The position numbers and the translations under genes were made by a program. A DNA stretch of 64,000 bases from Acidimicrobiia bacterium (GTDB taxonomy: Bacteria > Actinomycetota > Acidimicrobiia > IMCC26256 > PALSA-610): NCBI GenBank assembly GCA_027494135.1, contig JAOSJK010000001.1, positions 1,095,378-1,159,377 of the forward strand, given 5' to 3'. Of the stretch, positions 53,409-62,940 are shown piece by piece (the first letter of the stretch is position 1; each line of letters opens with the position of its first letter). The notes below the pieces were generated by a model. It ran no database searches, was not told where the DNA came from, and saw only the letters and a list, made by a program, of their open reading frames with translations.

Positions 53409-54521
53409 ATGGGCACCGTCCACGACGCCGAGCTGTACTCGGTCGGCACCGACGAGATCGTGGCGACCTTCCGGACCGAGGGCGAGTGCAGCGTCACCAC
53501 CGTCGTAGGCGAGGCCGAGGTCACCACCTCCGGGACGTACCACTCGGCGCGCATCACCGGACTCGAGCCCGGGGTCACCTATCCGCTGAAGGTGGACGGC
53601 GCGGACCCCAGCGAGCTCCTGCCCGATCGCGTCACCACGCTCGCTCCACTCCCCGGACGCATCCTCGCCAAGTTCGCAACCGTCAACGACGTGCACTTCG
53701 GTGAGCGGGTCTGCGGGCGGCTGGGTACCGGTGAGCAGATGGGCCCGCTCTTCGAGTCGGCGCAGGGCGCCGAGCCCTACCCCGTAGTCATGAACCGCGG
53801 CGCCATCGCCGAGCTGGCGGCTCTCGACGCGTCGGCGATCCTCGTCAAGGGTGACCTGACCAATGCCGGGACGGTGGAGCAGTACGAGGAGTTCCTCGCC
53901 GCCTACTCCGCCCTCGGACCGACGATGCACCACGTTCGCGGCAACCACGACGCGATGGTCACCGAGCAGATCGCCTCCGCGCATGCTCCCTTCGCAGTCG
54001 GGATTCCCGGCGCTCTGCTCGCGGTGCTCGACACCGTGCGGCCCGGCACCGATCGCGGGCGGCTGAGCGCTGCGCAGATCGAGTGGCTCGACACCCTCGC
54101 CGCCGAGTCGAGCGACCCGGTGCTGGTCTTCGGTCACCACCACCCGTGGAATCCCGCCTCCGACGACCGCCCCGACACGTACTTCGGCATCAACCCCGAC
54201 GACAGCGAATCGCTCTGTGCGGTGATCGACCGAAGGGAGGCGATCGCCGGCTACTTCGCGGGGCACACGCACCGGAACCGGGTCCGGCGCTTCGCCGCGG
54301 CGCGCAGTGTTCCCATGGTCGAGATCGCCTGCGTGAAGGACTACCCGGGCGCCTGGGCCGAGTACCACGTCTACGACAGTGGCTACGTGCAGATCGCGCG
54401 GCGCATCTCCGCCCACGACGCGATGGCGTGGACCGAGCAGACCCGCCACATGTTCCAGGGCATGTACCGCGACTACGCCCTAGGGTCGCTCGACGAGCGA
54501 TGTTTCGTCCACTCCTTCTGA
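53409..54521 (+). CDS. Calcineurin-like metallophosphoesterase
   Basis: 370 residues. An N-terminal beta domain (residues 1-90, with ITGLEPGVTYPLKV like a purple-acid-phosphatase fibronectin-type domain) is followed by the metal motifs TVNDVHFGE (DxH), LVKGDLTN (GD), VRGNHDAMV (GNHD), VFGHHHPWN (GHxx) and FAGHTHRNRVRRF (GHTH). No signal peptide is seen, so it is probably cytosolic. Substrate unknown; the layout resembles GpdQ/CpdA-like cyclic-nucleotide or phosphodiester hydrolases. It starts 20 bp after accE. Confidence 0.85.
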   Translation: MGTVHDAELYSVGTDEIVATFRTEGECSVTTVVGEAEVTTSGTYHSARITGLEPGVTYPLKVDGADPSELLPDRVTTLAPLPGRILAKFATVNDVHFGERVCGRLGTGEQMGPLFESAQGAEPYPVVMNRGAIAELAALDASAILVKGDLTNAGTVEQYEEFLAAYSALGPTMHHVRGNHDAMVTEQIASAHAPFAVGIPGALLAVLDTVRPGTDRGRLSAAQIEWLDTLAAESSDPVLVFGHHHPWNPASDDRPDTYFGINPDDSESLCAVIDRREAIAGYFAGHTHRNRVRRFAAARSVPMVEIACVKDYPGAWAEYHVYDSGYVQIARRISAHDAMAWTEQTRHMFQGMYRDYALGSLDERCFVHSF

Positions 54522-54597
54522 AGACGCGCCCCACGCTCGATCGAGTGCCATTATCTTCCGTCTAGTCAACCTGTGAGGAGACAAGGGAGGTACGAAA

Positions 54598-55538
54598 ATG
54601 GGGGGCAGACGGTTCGTCATCGCGATCTCCGTCATGTCGGCGTTCACGATCGCAGCGGCATCCTGCGGAGGCGATGACGACTCCGACGACACCGCTGCGA
54701 GCGTGGAGACGACCGCCGGCACTGAGGCGACAGCTACGACGACCGTGGCCGAGCCCGAGCGGACGGCTGTCACCTTCGTCGCCACCGACTTCGCCTTCGA
54801 CGGTCCCGCCGAGGTCCCTGCCGGCATCGTCGACGTCACCATCGTCAACCAGGGTCAGGAGGACCACCACGTCCAGCTGATCCGCCTCGACGGCGACGTG
54901 GACGTCGACGCCCTGACGACCGCCACCGACTCGGGCGACTTCTCGGTCCTCTCCGAAGTGACCTTCCTGGGAGGGCCGAACGGGGCCGGCCCCGGAGCCG
55001 AGCGGACGGCCACCGTCGACCTCGATCCCGGGAGCTACGTGGTCATCTGCATGATCCCGAGCGTCGACGGAGTCGCCCACTACGACAAGGGGATGGTTGC
55101 GCCACTCGAGGTGGTGCCCGCCGAAGGCGCACCTGCCCCGGCACCCGAGCCGGTGACGACGATCCACATGGGCAAGACGGGCGAGTTCGTGTTCACGGTC
55201 CCGCCCGATCTGCCCGCCAAGGGGACCGTCGCCGTGGTCAACGACGGCGAACAGGCCCACGAGCTCGTCTACTACCCGATAGTGGACGGCAGCACGTTCG
55301 AGGATGTGAAGGCATACGTCCTCGTGCCGCCTGGATCACCCACCCCCGAAGGCCCGCCCCCGTCGACCTCCAGGGTGGCGGCGGCATCACGGGTCTCTCC
55401 CCCGGGGAGACCGCATGGCTCGACCTCGACCTCGCCCCCGGCAGGTACGCCTGGCTCTGCTTCTTCCCCGACACCGAGCAGAACGGCCTGCCTCACGCCG
55501 TCGAGGGGATGGCCGCCGAGGTGACGATCCCCGGCTGA
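54598..55538 (+). CDS. Lipoprotein with two cupredoxin-like domains (one apparent frameshift)
   Basis: About 313 residues from ATG 54598 (AGGGAGG upstream). Lipobox FTIAAASCGGDDD, then a Thr/Ala linker. Domain 1: TFVATDFAFDGPAEVPAG, EDHHVQLIRL, YVVICMIPSVDGVAHYDKGM. Domain 2: GEFVFTVPPDLPAKG, QAHELVYYPI, then past a one-base break at 55355-55360 AWLCFFPDTEQNGLPHAVEGM. Each domain keeps the order His ... Cys ... His ... Met of blue-copper sites, so two type 1 copper centres are possible. It would be lipid-anchored outside. Electron transfer or copper storage cannot be told apart. Confidence 0.78.
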
Positions 55539-55582
55539 CCCGGACGAGAGCGCGGGGCGGCGGCCGCCGGGTCGCCGCCCCG

Positions 55583-55588
55583 TATCCT
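55583..55588 (+). promoter_or_regulatory. -10 element TATCCT, leaderless start
   Basis: TATCCT ends 7 nt before ATG 55596 of the CoA-transferase. Confidence 0.5.
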
Positions 55589-55595
55589 CTCCCGC

Positions 55596-56744
55596 ATGCA
55601 AGCCTTGGAGGGCGTCCGCGTCGTCGACATGGCCACGGTGCTCGCAGGCCCTCAGACGGCCCGGTATCTCGCCGACTTCGGGGCCGACGTGATCAAGGTC
55701 GAGGCCCCCGCCGGCGACGGGACGCGGCGGATGGGCTGGCGCCCGCCCGATGGCGGCGACGCCTACATGTGGAAGCTCCTCGGGCGCGGCAAGCGCTGTG
55801 CGGTGCTGGACCTGAAGACCGACACGGGTCTCGACGCGATGCGCCGCCTCGTAGACACCGCCGACGTGCTGATCGAGAACCTGCGCCCCGGCACACTGGA
55901 GCGTCTCGGACTCGACCCCGCCGACCTCCTCGCGTCGAATCCGCGGCTGGTGGTCCTGCGTGTCTCAGGGTTCGGTCAGGACGGGCCGTACGCGCAGAGG
56001 CCCGGCTTCGCGACGCTCGCTGAGGCGATGAGCGGGTTCGCCGCCATCAACGGGGGAGCCTGAGGGCGGTCCTCTCCTGCCGCCGATCGCTCTCACCGAC
56101 GAGGTCGCCGGCCTCGTCGGTGCCTTCTCCGTGATGGTCGCTCTGCGCCACCGTGACCGCAGCGGCGAGGGACAGGTCGTCGACGTCAACCTCCTGGAGT
56201 CGATGCTCCAGCTCATGGGTCCGCTCCCTGCAGCGTATGCGCACCTCGGATACCTCCAGCCGCGCCTCGGCTCCGGGATTCCCTACACCGTGCCGCGGGC
56301 ACCTACCTCTGCTCCGACGGCGTCTGGGTCGCTGTCTCGACCTCTGCGGAGTCGGTCGCCCTCCGGGTGCTCGACCTGATCGGCGTCGGCGCCGACGAGC
56401 GCTTCGCGACCTTCGCCGGCCGCGAGGAGCACCGCTCCGAGATGGACGAGACGGTCGCCGCGTGGATCGGCGCGCGCACCTCCGCCGACGTGCTGGCGCT
56501 CTTCGACGAGGCGGAAGCGGCGATCGCCCCCGTGTACACGATGGCGGACCTCGTCGCCGACCCCCACGTGCGCGATCGCGGCGTCCTGGTGGAGGTCGAC
56601 GGCGTCCTCATGCAGGCACCGGTGGCCCGGATGTCGAGGACCCCAGGGGTCGTGCGCCACGCCGGCCGGCCGCTCGGTGCCGACACCGACGAGATCCTCG
56701 CCGAGCTCGGTCTCTCCCCTCCCGGTGGCGGGCCAGAGGCCTGA
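55596..56744 (+). CDS. CaiB/BaiF family (class III) CoA-transferase (two apparent frameshifts)
   Basis: About 382 residues in three segments. MQALEGVRVVDMATVLAGPQ is the family N-terminus; FGADVIKVEAPAGDGTRRMG, LLGRGKRCAVLDLKTD, LIENLRPGTLERLGLD (near the catalytic Asp) and RVSGFGQDGPYAQRPGFATL follow. After a break near 56060: LTDEVAGLVGAFSVMVALRHR and GQVVDVNLLESML; after another near 56300: LCSDGVWVAVS and the PVYTMADLVADPHVRDRG ending. It moves CoA between carboxylic acids; the substrate is unknown. The fatty-acid ligase follows. Confidence 0.88.
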
Positions 56745-56806
56745 GGAGCGTTCCCGGGGCGGACGCTCGACTGCGATACCAGCCGGTATGTGGCGCGTCG
56801 TCCCCC

Positions 56807-56845
56807 GGTTGTCCACCGTTCATCCCCAGGCTCCTGTGGACAACC
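56807..56845. promoter_or_regulatory. Inverted pair of DnaA-box-like sequences
   Basis: GGTTGTCCAC (56807-56816) and GTGGACAACC (56836-56845), perfect inverted 10-mers 19 bp apart. The second reads TGTGGACAA, the complement of the high-GC DnaA box TTGTCCACA. It lies in the 180-bp gap before the fadD-like gene, so it could be DnaA regulation, titration, or an unrelated operator. Confidence 0.45.
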
Positions 56846-56924
56846 CCGCCTTCCCTGGTCCCCGGTCCCGGGGTAAGAATGCACCGATCGGCGCATACCC
56901 TTCGAACCTCGAACGGCGGGATCC

Positions 56925-58725
56925 ATGAGCACACCGGAGAGCGAAGACCTGGACCGCAGGGCGGCGGGTCGGACAGTCCCGATGGTCTTCCTCGAGACCG
57001 TCGCCGCGAGACCCGACGCAGTGGCGCTCCGATGGAAGGAGGGGGACGGCTGGGGGACCCTCACGCGGCGCGAGTACGCAGATCGGGTGGCGCGGGTCGC
57101 GGGTGCTCTTCGCGAGATCGGCGTCACTCGCGGCGACCGGATCGTGCTCATGCTCAAGAACCGGCCCGAGTTCCACATCGCCGACAGCGCCGCCCTCTTC
57201 CTGGGGGCGACGCCCGTGTCGATCTACAACTCCTCCGCTCCGGGGCAGATCCAGTACCTCGCCGGGCACTGTCGGGCGAAGGTCGCCGTCGTAGAGGACG
57301 CCGGCTTCCTGGAGCGCCTGCTCGCGGTCCGCTCCCAGATCCCGACGCTAGAGGCCGTAGCAGTCGTCGACGAGCCCTCCCCGCCGGCCCTCCCGACGTG
57401 CTCTCCTGGTCGTCTCTCGTCTCGGCCGAGCCCCTCGATCTCACCGCCGAGGCCGGCAACGCGCAACCGGGCGACCTGGCGACGGTCAACTACACATCGG
57501 GCACCACCGGCCCGCCGAAGGGCGTCGTACTCGACCACCGGAACATCGTGTGGACACTCGAGTCGTTCAGCGACACCTTCGAGATGGACGTGAGCGGATT
57601 CCGCGTCGTCTCGTACCTGCCGATGGCCCACATCGCCGAGCGCATGGTCTCGCACTACATGGCCACGGCCTTCGGGTTCGAGGTCACGACCTGCCCCGAC
57701 ACCACCCAGGTCGTCGCCTACCTCACCCAGACCCACCCGGAGCTCTTCTTCGCCGTGCCGCGGATCTGGGAGAAGGCGTACGCGCCGATCCGATCGGCGA
57801 TCGGGGCCGACCCCGAGCGCGCCGCCGCGTTCGACGCGGCCCTCGAGATCGGTTGGCAGGCCTCGGAGCACAGGGCGCGAAACGAGGACCTGCCGGCCGA
57901 CCTCGCGGCCGCATTCGAGAAGGCCGACGCCGGTCTCGCTCCCATCCGCCAGCTGATCGGGCTCGACGAGGCGCGGACAGCCATCTCCGGGGCCGCACCG
58001 ATCCCGTACGAGATCCTCCACTTCTTCCGCGGGCTCGGGGTCCCTCTCTCGGAGATCTACGGGCTGTCGGAGACCACGGGGCCGATGACCTGGACGCCGT
58101 TCCGCGTGCGCATCGGCACCGTCGGACCTCCCCTCCCCGGCGTCGAGGTCAGGCTGGAAGAAGACGGCGAGGTCTCCTGCCGCGGCGGGAACGTCTTCCG
58201 CGGCTACCTCGACTCACCAGAGAAGACGGCCGAGGTGCTCGACGACGACGGCTGGTTCCACAGCGGCGACATCGGCGTCATGGACGACGACGGCTACCTG
58301 CGGATCGTCGACCGCAAGAAGGAGCTGATCATCACCGCCGGGGGCAAGAACATCTCCCCGCGAACCTGGAGGCCGCCCTGAAGGCCGGCCCCCTGATCGG
58401 CCAGGTCTGCGTGATCGGCGACGCGCGCCCCTACGTGTCGGCGCTGATCGTCCTCGACCCCGAGGTGGCCCCGGCCTGGGCTTCGCAGCACGGTATCGAG
58501 GGCGACCTCGCCGCGCTGGCCGACCATCCCGACGTCCGCGCCGAGGTGCAGCGGCAGATCGACGAGGCCAACTCGCACTTCTCCCAGGTCGAGCGCGTCA
58601 AGCGCTTCACGATCCTGCACGAGGAGTGGATGCCCGACTCCGAGGAGCTCACGCCGACGATGAAGCTGAAGCGCCGCGGAGTCCACGCCAAGTACGCCTC
58701 CGAGATCGACGCCCTCTACTCCTGA
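56925..58725 (+). CDS. fadD: Long-chain fatty-acid-CoA ligase (two apparent frameshifts)
   Basis: About 600 residues. RTVPMVFLETVAARPDAVALRWKEG then GDRIVLMLKNRPEFHIADSA. A break near 57395 precedes VNYTSGTTGPPKGVVLDHRN (A3 motif), SYLPMAHIAERMVSHYMATAFG, ELFFAVPRIWEKAYAPI, ISGAAPIPYEILHFF, YGLSETTGPMTW, GWFHSGDIGVMDDDGYLRIVDRKKELIIT and GGKNISP; a second break near 58365 leads to ANLEAALKAGPLIGQVCVIG and LTPTMKLKRR (catalytic Lys). It belongs to the FadD15/FACS type with the long insert, making acyl-CoA for beta-oxidation or lipid synthesis. Confidence 0.9.
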
Positions 58726-58739
58726 TCCCCCAACCCGGG

Positions 58740-58784
58740 ACGGGCGTCGATAGACCACAATATTTGTGGTCTATCGACGCCCGT
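58740..58784. repeat. Palindromic repeat family A, copy 3
   Basis: 21-bp perfect arms (58740-58760, 58764-58784), loop TAT, core GTCGATAGACCACAA. Between the fadD stop and the small membrane gene, both plus strand. CCCCCAACCC (58727-58736), the complement of GGGTTGGGGG, lies just before it. Confidence 0.95.
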
Positions 58785-58831
58785 GGGCCGGGGCGCAAGG
58801 TGTGAGGGGCTGGGATCGGATCCGCGCGTGG

Positions 58832-58837
58832 CAGGAT
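58832..58837 (+). promoter_or_regulatory. -10-like CAGGAT, leaderless start
   Basis: CAGGAT ends 6 nt before ATG 58844, the same hexamer and spacing as at the pirin gene. Confidence 0.45.
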
Positions 58838-58843
58838 TCCGGC

Positions 58844-59173
58844 ATGGCGGGGGTCTCCGGTAGGTCGGGCGGGCAACGGGCGTCGGTGCGGCCACCCATA
58901 CCGCTGCTGACCGCAGCGGCCGCAGCGGTCGCCGGAGGCGCTGCGCTCCTCGCCGCACCCTCCTTCGCCGGGCACGTCGCCGGCTACGTGCTCAGCTCCT
59001 TCGTCGCCCTCGGCCTGCTCGGTGCCTTCACCCGAGTCGATCTCATCCGGCGCGCCGACTCCCGATACCGAGTGGCGCCCCTGGTCCGGCGCGTCGCCCC
59101 GGCGATCGCAGCCACGGGAATCGCCATCGCGGCGCTGCACGTCTGGTCGATCGCAACGGAGCTCGCCGGGTGA
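58844..59173 (+). CDS. Small membrane protein of unknown function
   Basis: 109 residues. Three hydrophobic segments: PLLTAAAAAVAGGAALLAAP, VAGYVLSSFVALGLLGAF and IAATGIAIAALHVWSIA, with a basic loop (DLIRRADSRYRVAPLVRRV). No family recognised. The open frame continues upstream into the palindromic repeat, but the -10 hexamer supports ATG 58844. Its stop overlaps the VWA gene start as GTGA (59170-59173), so the two proteins are probably made together and may interact in the membrane. Confidence 0.7.
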   Translation: MAGVSGRSGGQRASVRPPIPLLTAAAAAVAGGAALLAAPSFAGHVAGYVLSSFVALGLLGAFTRVDLIRRADSRYRVAPLVRRVAPAIAATGIAIAALHVWSIATELAG

Positions 59174-61976
59174 TCTCGACCCCACGCCTGACCCAATGTC
59201 TGACCGCACGCCTGTTGCGCGGGCAGCGGCTCTCGCTTCTCTGTGTCCGGCGTCTGCTGGGAGCGGCACTCATGTCGTGCATCCTCGTCGGCGCGTCCGG
59301 CGCGGCGCAGGCCACCGCCGCCACCAGCGAGGCCCGCACTCAGGCGCCCGAGGCGAGCGCAACGGACTCGGCTCTCGATGAGATGGCCGCCTGCCTCCGA
59401 AGCAGAGAGCACCTGCTGCTCGTCCTGCTGATCGACGAGTCGGGCAGCCTCCGCTCGACCGACCCACAGAACGAGCGCGTCACCGCCGCTCGGCTGGCGT
59501 TGCGATCGTTTGCCTCCCTCTCATCCACTCGCGCCACTGCCGAGCAGCCACAGATCGAGGTGCTCGTCGCCGGGTTCTCCAGCAGCTTCGATGCCGTCAC
59601 CCCTTGGACCGCGCTCGACGACGACAGCGTCGGCGGCGTCGAGGTCTCCGTCGATGCCTTCGCCGGACGCGACGACGGCATCGACACCGACTTCCCCGTC
59701 GCGCTGATCGGAGCACGGCGAGAGCTCGCCTCGCGCTCCGCAGAGCTCTCCGAGGGCGGCGACGCCGAACCCTGCAAGGCGATCCTCCTGTTCACCGACG
59801 GCCGTTACGACGTCGAGACGGGCGATACGCCGGCGCGCCGCGAGGCCGGGATCGAGAAGGACTACGCGCCGGGCGTCTCACTTCTCGACCCCGCCAGCGG
59901 CCCCGTCGTCGAGGCTGCGGGGCGCGACCTCCTCTGTCGTACCGACGGGTCGGGACTCGCCGACAGGCTGCGCGCCGACGGCGCGGCCGTTGTGACGGTG
60001 GCGCTCGCCGCTCAGATCGACGCCGCCGACCAGGACTTCCTCCGGGCGCTCAGCACCGGTAGCTCCGGAACACTGACATGCGGCGACCCCGCGGGCGAGA
60101 ACGCGGGCGCCTACCTGGCTGCCGAGGAGCTCTCGGAGCTGGCGCCGGCCTTCGCCCGCGTCGCGACGTCGATCGCCGGCGCCACAGAGGCGCCCGGATC
60201 CGCTGTGGTCGAGACCTGCAACGGGACGGAGTGCGAGAGCGGCAGGAGGGCCTTCGATCTCGACCCGATCCTGCTCCGGTTCAGCGTCCTCGCCGACACC
60301 CGGAGCGAGGGGACGAGCATGGCTGTGCGGGCGCCCCACTCGGCCGATCCCGTCGTCGTCGTCCCGGGTACCGACGGTGAGGCCGTCCTCGACGGCGTCG
60401 CGTTGCGCTGGTCATGGGTATCCGACACCGCTGTCGAGCTGAACGCGGATCTTCCCGCGGGTCGTGATTCCTGGATCGGCGAGTGGTCGGTCACCTTCGT
60501 CGACCCCGACTCCACCGGCGTTCCCGATCGCCCGCGCGCCGACGTGTTCCTCTACGGCGGGTGGACCCCCGATCTGCCCACCGACACGAACCTGCTGCGC
60601 GGGGCCGAAGCGGACCTGGTCGTCGTCGTCATCGACGCAGCCGGCACGCCGGTGGGCGGCGAAGCCCTCACCGACGCCGGCGCTCGCCTCGACGCCACGG
60701 TCACCGACCCGACGACAGACGAGACGGTTGCCCTGCGGCTGCGCGGTCCCGACGCGCAGGGTCGCTACCGCGCGAAGTACACGGCCGGCGCCGACATCAC
60801 TGCGTCGACACTCGACCTGGACCTGCGCCTGATCGCACAGACCGCAACCGGCGTGGAGCTCTCCCCGAGCACCGCCCGCTATCAGCTCGAGGTCGGCCTG
60901 CCCGATCTGTACCCTCACGTGACGACGCCGGAGATCCGGCTCACCTCCGTGCGCGGAACCGGCACCGCGCGCGGAACCGTCGACATCGTCGGCGGCCGCG
61001 ACCGGCCCGGATGCGTGTGGTTCGAGCCCCCGGAGTTCGAGTCGTTCCCGGCCGAGGCGGTCTCACTCTCGTACGAGCTCTCGACCCCGGCCACCGCCGA
61101 AGACTGCATCGAGCTCGTACCCGGCGAGACGCGACACGTCGACATCTTCATCCGGCCGACGGCATCCTCCGAGGGCACGGTGCGCGGCGCGCTCACGGTC
61201 TTCCTCTCGGCGCGGGGCGAGAGCGAACCCCTCTCGGTGGTCGTGCCCTCTCCTTCGACGTCGCGCCGCCGATCAACCAGGCCCGCCGACTGGGTCTCTT
61301 CGTCGGTATCCTCCTCGCCGGAGTGCTGGCGCCACTCGCCGCGCTGGTGCTCCTGAACAGATCCCTCGCCCGGTTCGAGCCGCCCAACCGCGTCGTGTGG
61401 GCCCGAGTCCCGGTCTCCGTCGAACGCACCGTCTACCGAGTGCTCCGCGAGCACTCGCTCCACGGCGCCGACAACCCAGACGCCGTTCCCGGCGACACCG
61501 ACGTCCTCGACGGGCTGAGGCTCGATCCTGCCGCATTCGTCCCCCTGGGCGACGGCGACACCCGAACCCGCGAGCTCACGTGTGGCGATCTAGAGCTGAG
61601 TGCGCACGCACCCCGTAACCCCCTGGGCGACCCGTACGGCACCGTCACGTGCGAACGACCGTGCTCCGCGGGTGGTCCGCACCGGACGTCTGCAGAGCCG
61701 CCCGAGCGAGTTCCGCTGGCGCTGCCCGGATCGTGGGTCTTCGTCCTGGGCGGCGCGACAGCGACCGAGGATTCCACCGCGTCCGAGCAAGGCGCCATGC
61801 CCGATGCCTCCGCCTCGATGCCTGCCGGCGACGACATGATCGCCGGCGAGCTCGTCGTCTTCCTCGCCGCCGGCCCTCTGGAGGAGCAGATCGACCGCGT
61901 CGGCGACTCCCTCCGCGAACGCCTCGCGATCGTCGCCAACGACCTCTCCGCCCTCCACCATGAGGGGCGTCGATAG
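59170..61976 (+). CDS. Membrane-anchored VWA-domain protein (one apparent frameshift)
   Basis: About 935 residues. Signal/anchor (LLGAALMSCILVGASGAAQA), then a VWA domain: HLLLVLLIDESGSLRSTDP (MIDAS DxSxS), SRSAELSEGGDAEPCKA and ILLFTDGRYD. Long beta-rich extracellular regions follow (residues about 300-690) with a Cys-containing VVETCNGTECESG. A missing C near 61252 shifts into a frame with one helix (LGLFVGILLAGVLAPLAALVLL) and a cytosolic C-terminal domain ending HHEGRR. The TAG stop (61974-61976) lies inside palindromic repeat copy 4. VWA proteins of this layout often work with MoxR ATPases, such as the one at 42115. Confidence 0.8.
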
Positions 61977-62005
61977 ACCACAATATTTGTGGTCTATCGA
62001 CGCTC
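61965..62005. repeat. Palindromic repeat family A, copy 4, containing a stop codon
   Basis: 17-bp perfect arms (61967-61983, 61987-62003) extended by one G:T and one G:C, loop TAT. It lies between convergent genes; the TAG in its left arm ends the VWA gene. Confidence 0.95.
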
Positions 62006-62013
62006 GTGGGGGG

Positions 62014-62810
62014 TCAGGCGTCGGGGGCGACCTCGACGCAGTCGCGGCCGCGGCATCGGGCCTCGTCGAGCGCCCGGCCGGCCTGGGCCACCAGGTCGGC
62101 TGCGCCGAGGGCGTGCGTCGGATAGCACGCGACTCCCGCCGACACCGTGAGTGCGTCACCGATGGGGCTCCCCAGGAGCGTCCCCGGACCCGCTCGGCCG
62201 CCCAGACCGCTCCGGCCTCGGGCGTGTCCTCCAGGATCGTACCGACCATCGCCGTGCCGAGCCTGCAGGCGCTGTCGCTCTCCCGGAGCGTCCGCCGCAC
62301 CACGTCGCCGACGATCGCCAGCTCCTGGTCGCGCGTCGCACGCTCGGGGTCGTCGAGGCTGTCGACCTCGAAGATCACCACCGAGAGCGGGCGCAGCGAC
62401 CTCCGGGCGGCGGCCACCTGCTGCTGCACCAGCACCGCGAAGTAGCGTTCGTCGTACAGACCGGTGGCGGCGTCGAAGGCGTGACCGCCTCTGAGCTCGG
62501 CGACCGACGGCGAAGACCCGGCCTCCGACGGCGGCTCACCGTCGGACTCCTCGATGAGCATCGCGCCTACGGCATCCAACTCGCTCTGCAGTCGCTCCAC
62601 TTCGGACTCCGAGGCATCGAGCTTCTCCTCGGCTCTTCGGGCACTGCCGCCTGCGGAGACCCCCGCCGCGCCGGCGACCACCCCGGCCACCCCGGCCAGG
62701 ACTCCGAGGGGTACGGCGGTGAGCACGACGCACGCGACGCCGAACACCAGTGACACGATCGCCGCCGCGACAGGAAAGACCAACCGTCGATCAGTCATCA
62801 GTCCACTCAT
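62014..62810 (-). CDS. Degenerate GGDEF-domain membrane protein (one apparent frameshift)
   Basis: About 265 residues. Two hydrophobic segments (VFPVAAAIVSLVFGVACVVLTAV and VLAGVAGVVAGAAGVSA), a coiled coil (EEKLDASESEVERLQSELDAV), then a GGDEF-like fold: FDAATGLYDERYFAVLV, PLSVVIFEVDSLDD and ESDSACRLGTAMVGTILED where RxGGDEFxxLL is expected. The catalytic GGDEF is absent, so it should not make c-di-GMP. After a one-base break near 62180 it ends VSAGVACYPTHALGAADLV and CRGRDCVEV, the normal GGDEF C-terminus. It may be a c-di-GMP or GTP sensor or a structural partner. Confidence 0.78.
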
Positions 62811-62940
62811 CGGCGCGCTCCGCCCCCGTCATGAGCCAAGTCGCCGGGAGTTCTGCCATTGCCGCGGCCCTCCGCGGCCCTCCCCCGGCCTCCGCAGCAC
62901 ACCGGGGACGGCCTCCAGCACCACCAGCCGCACCCGGCCC

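Noticed and set aside
56807-56845. Chromosome origin (oriC) suggested by the DnaA-box-like pair
   Set aside because: Only two boxes, no AT-rich unwinding region, and no dnaA, dnaN, recF, parA or gidB nearby.
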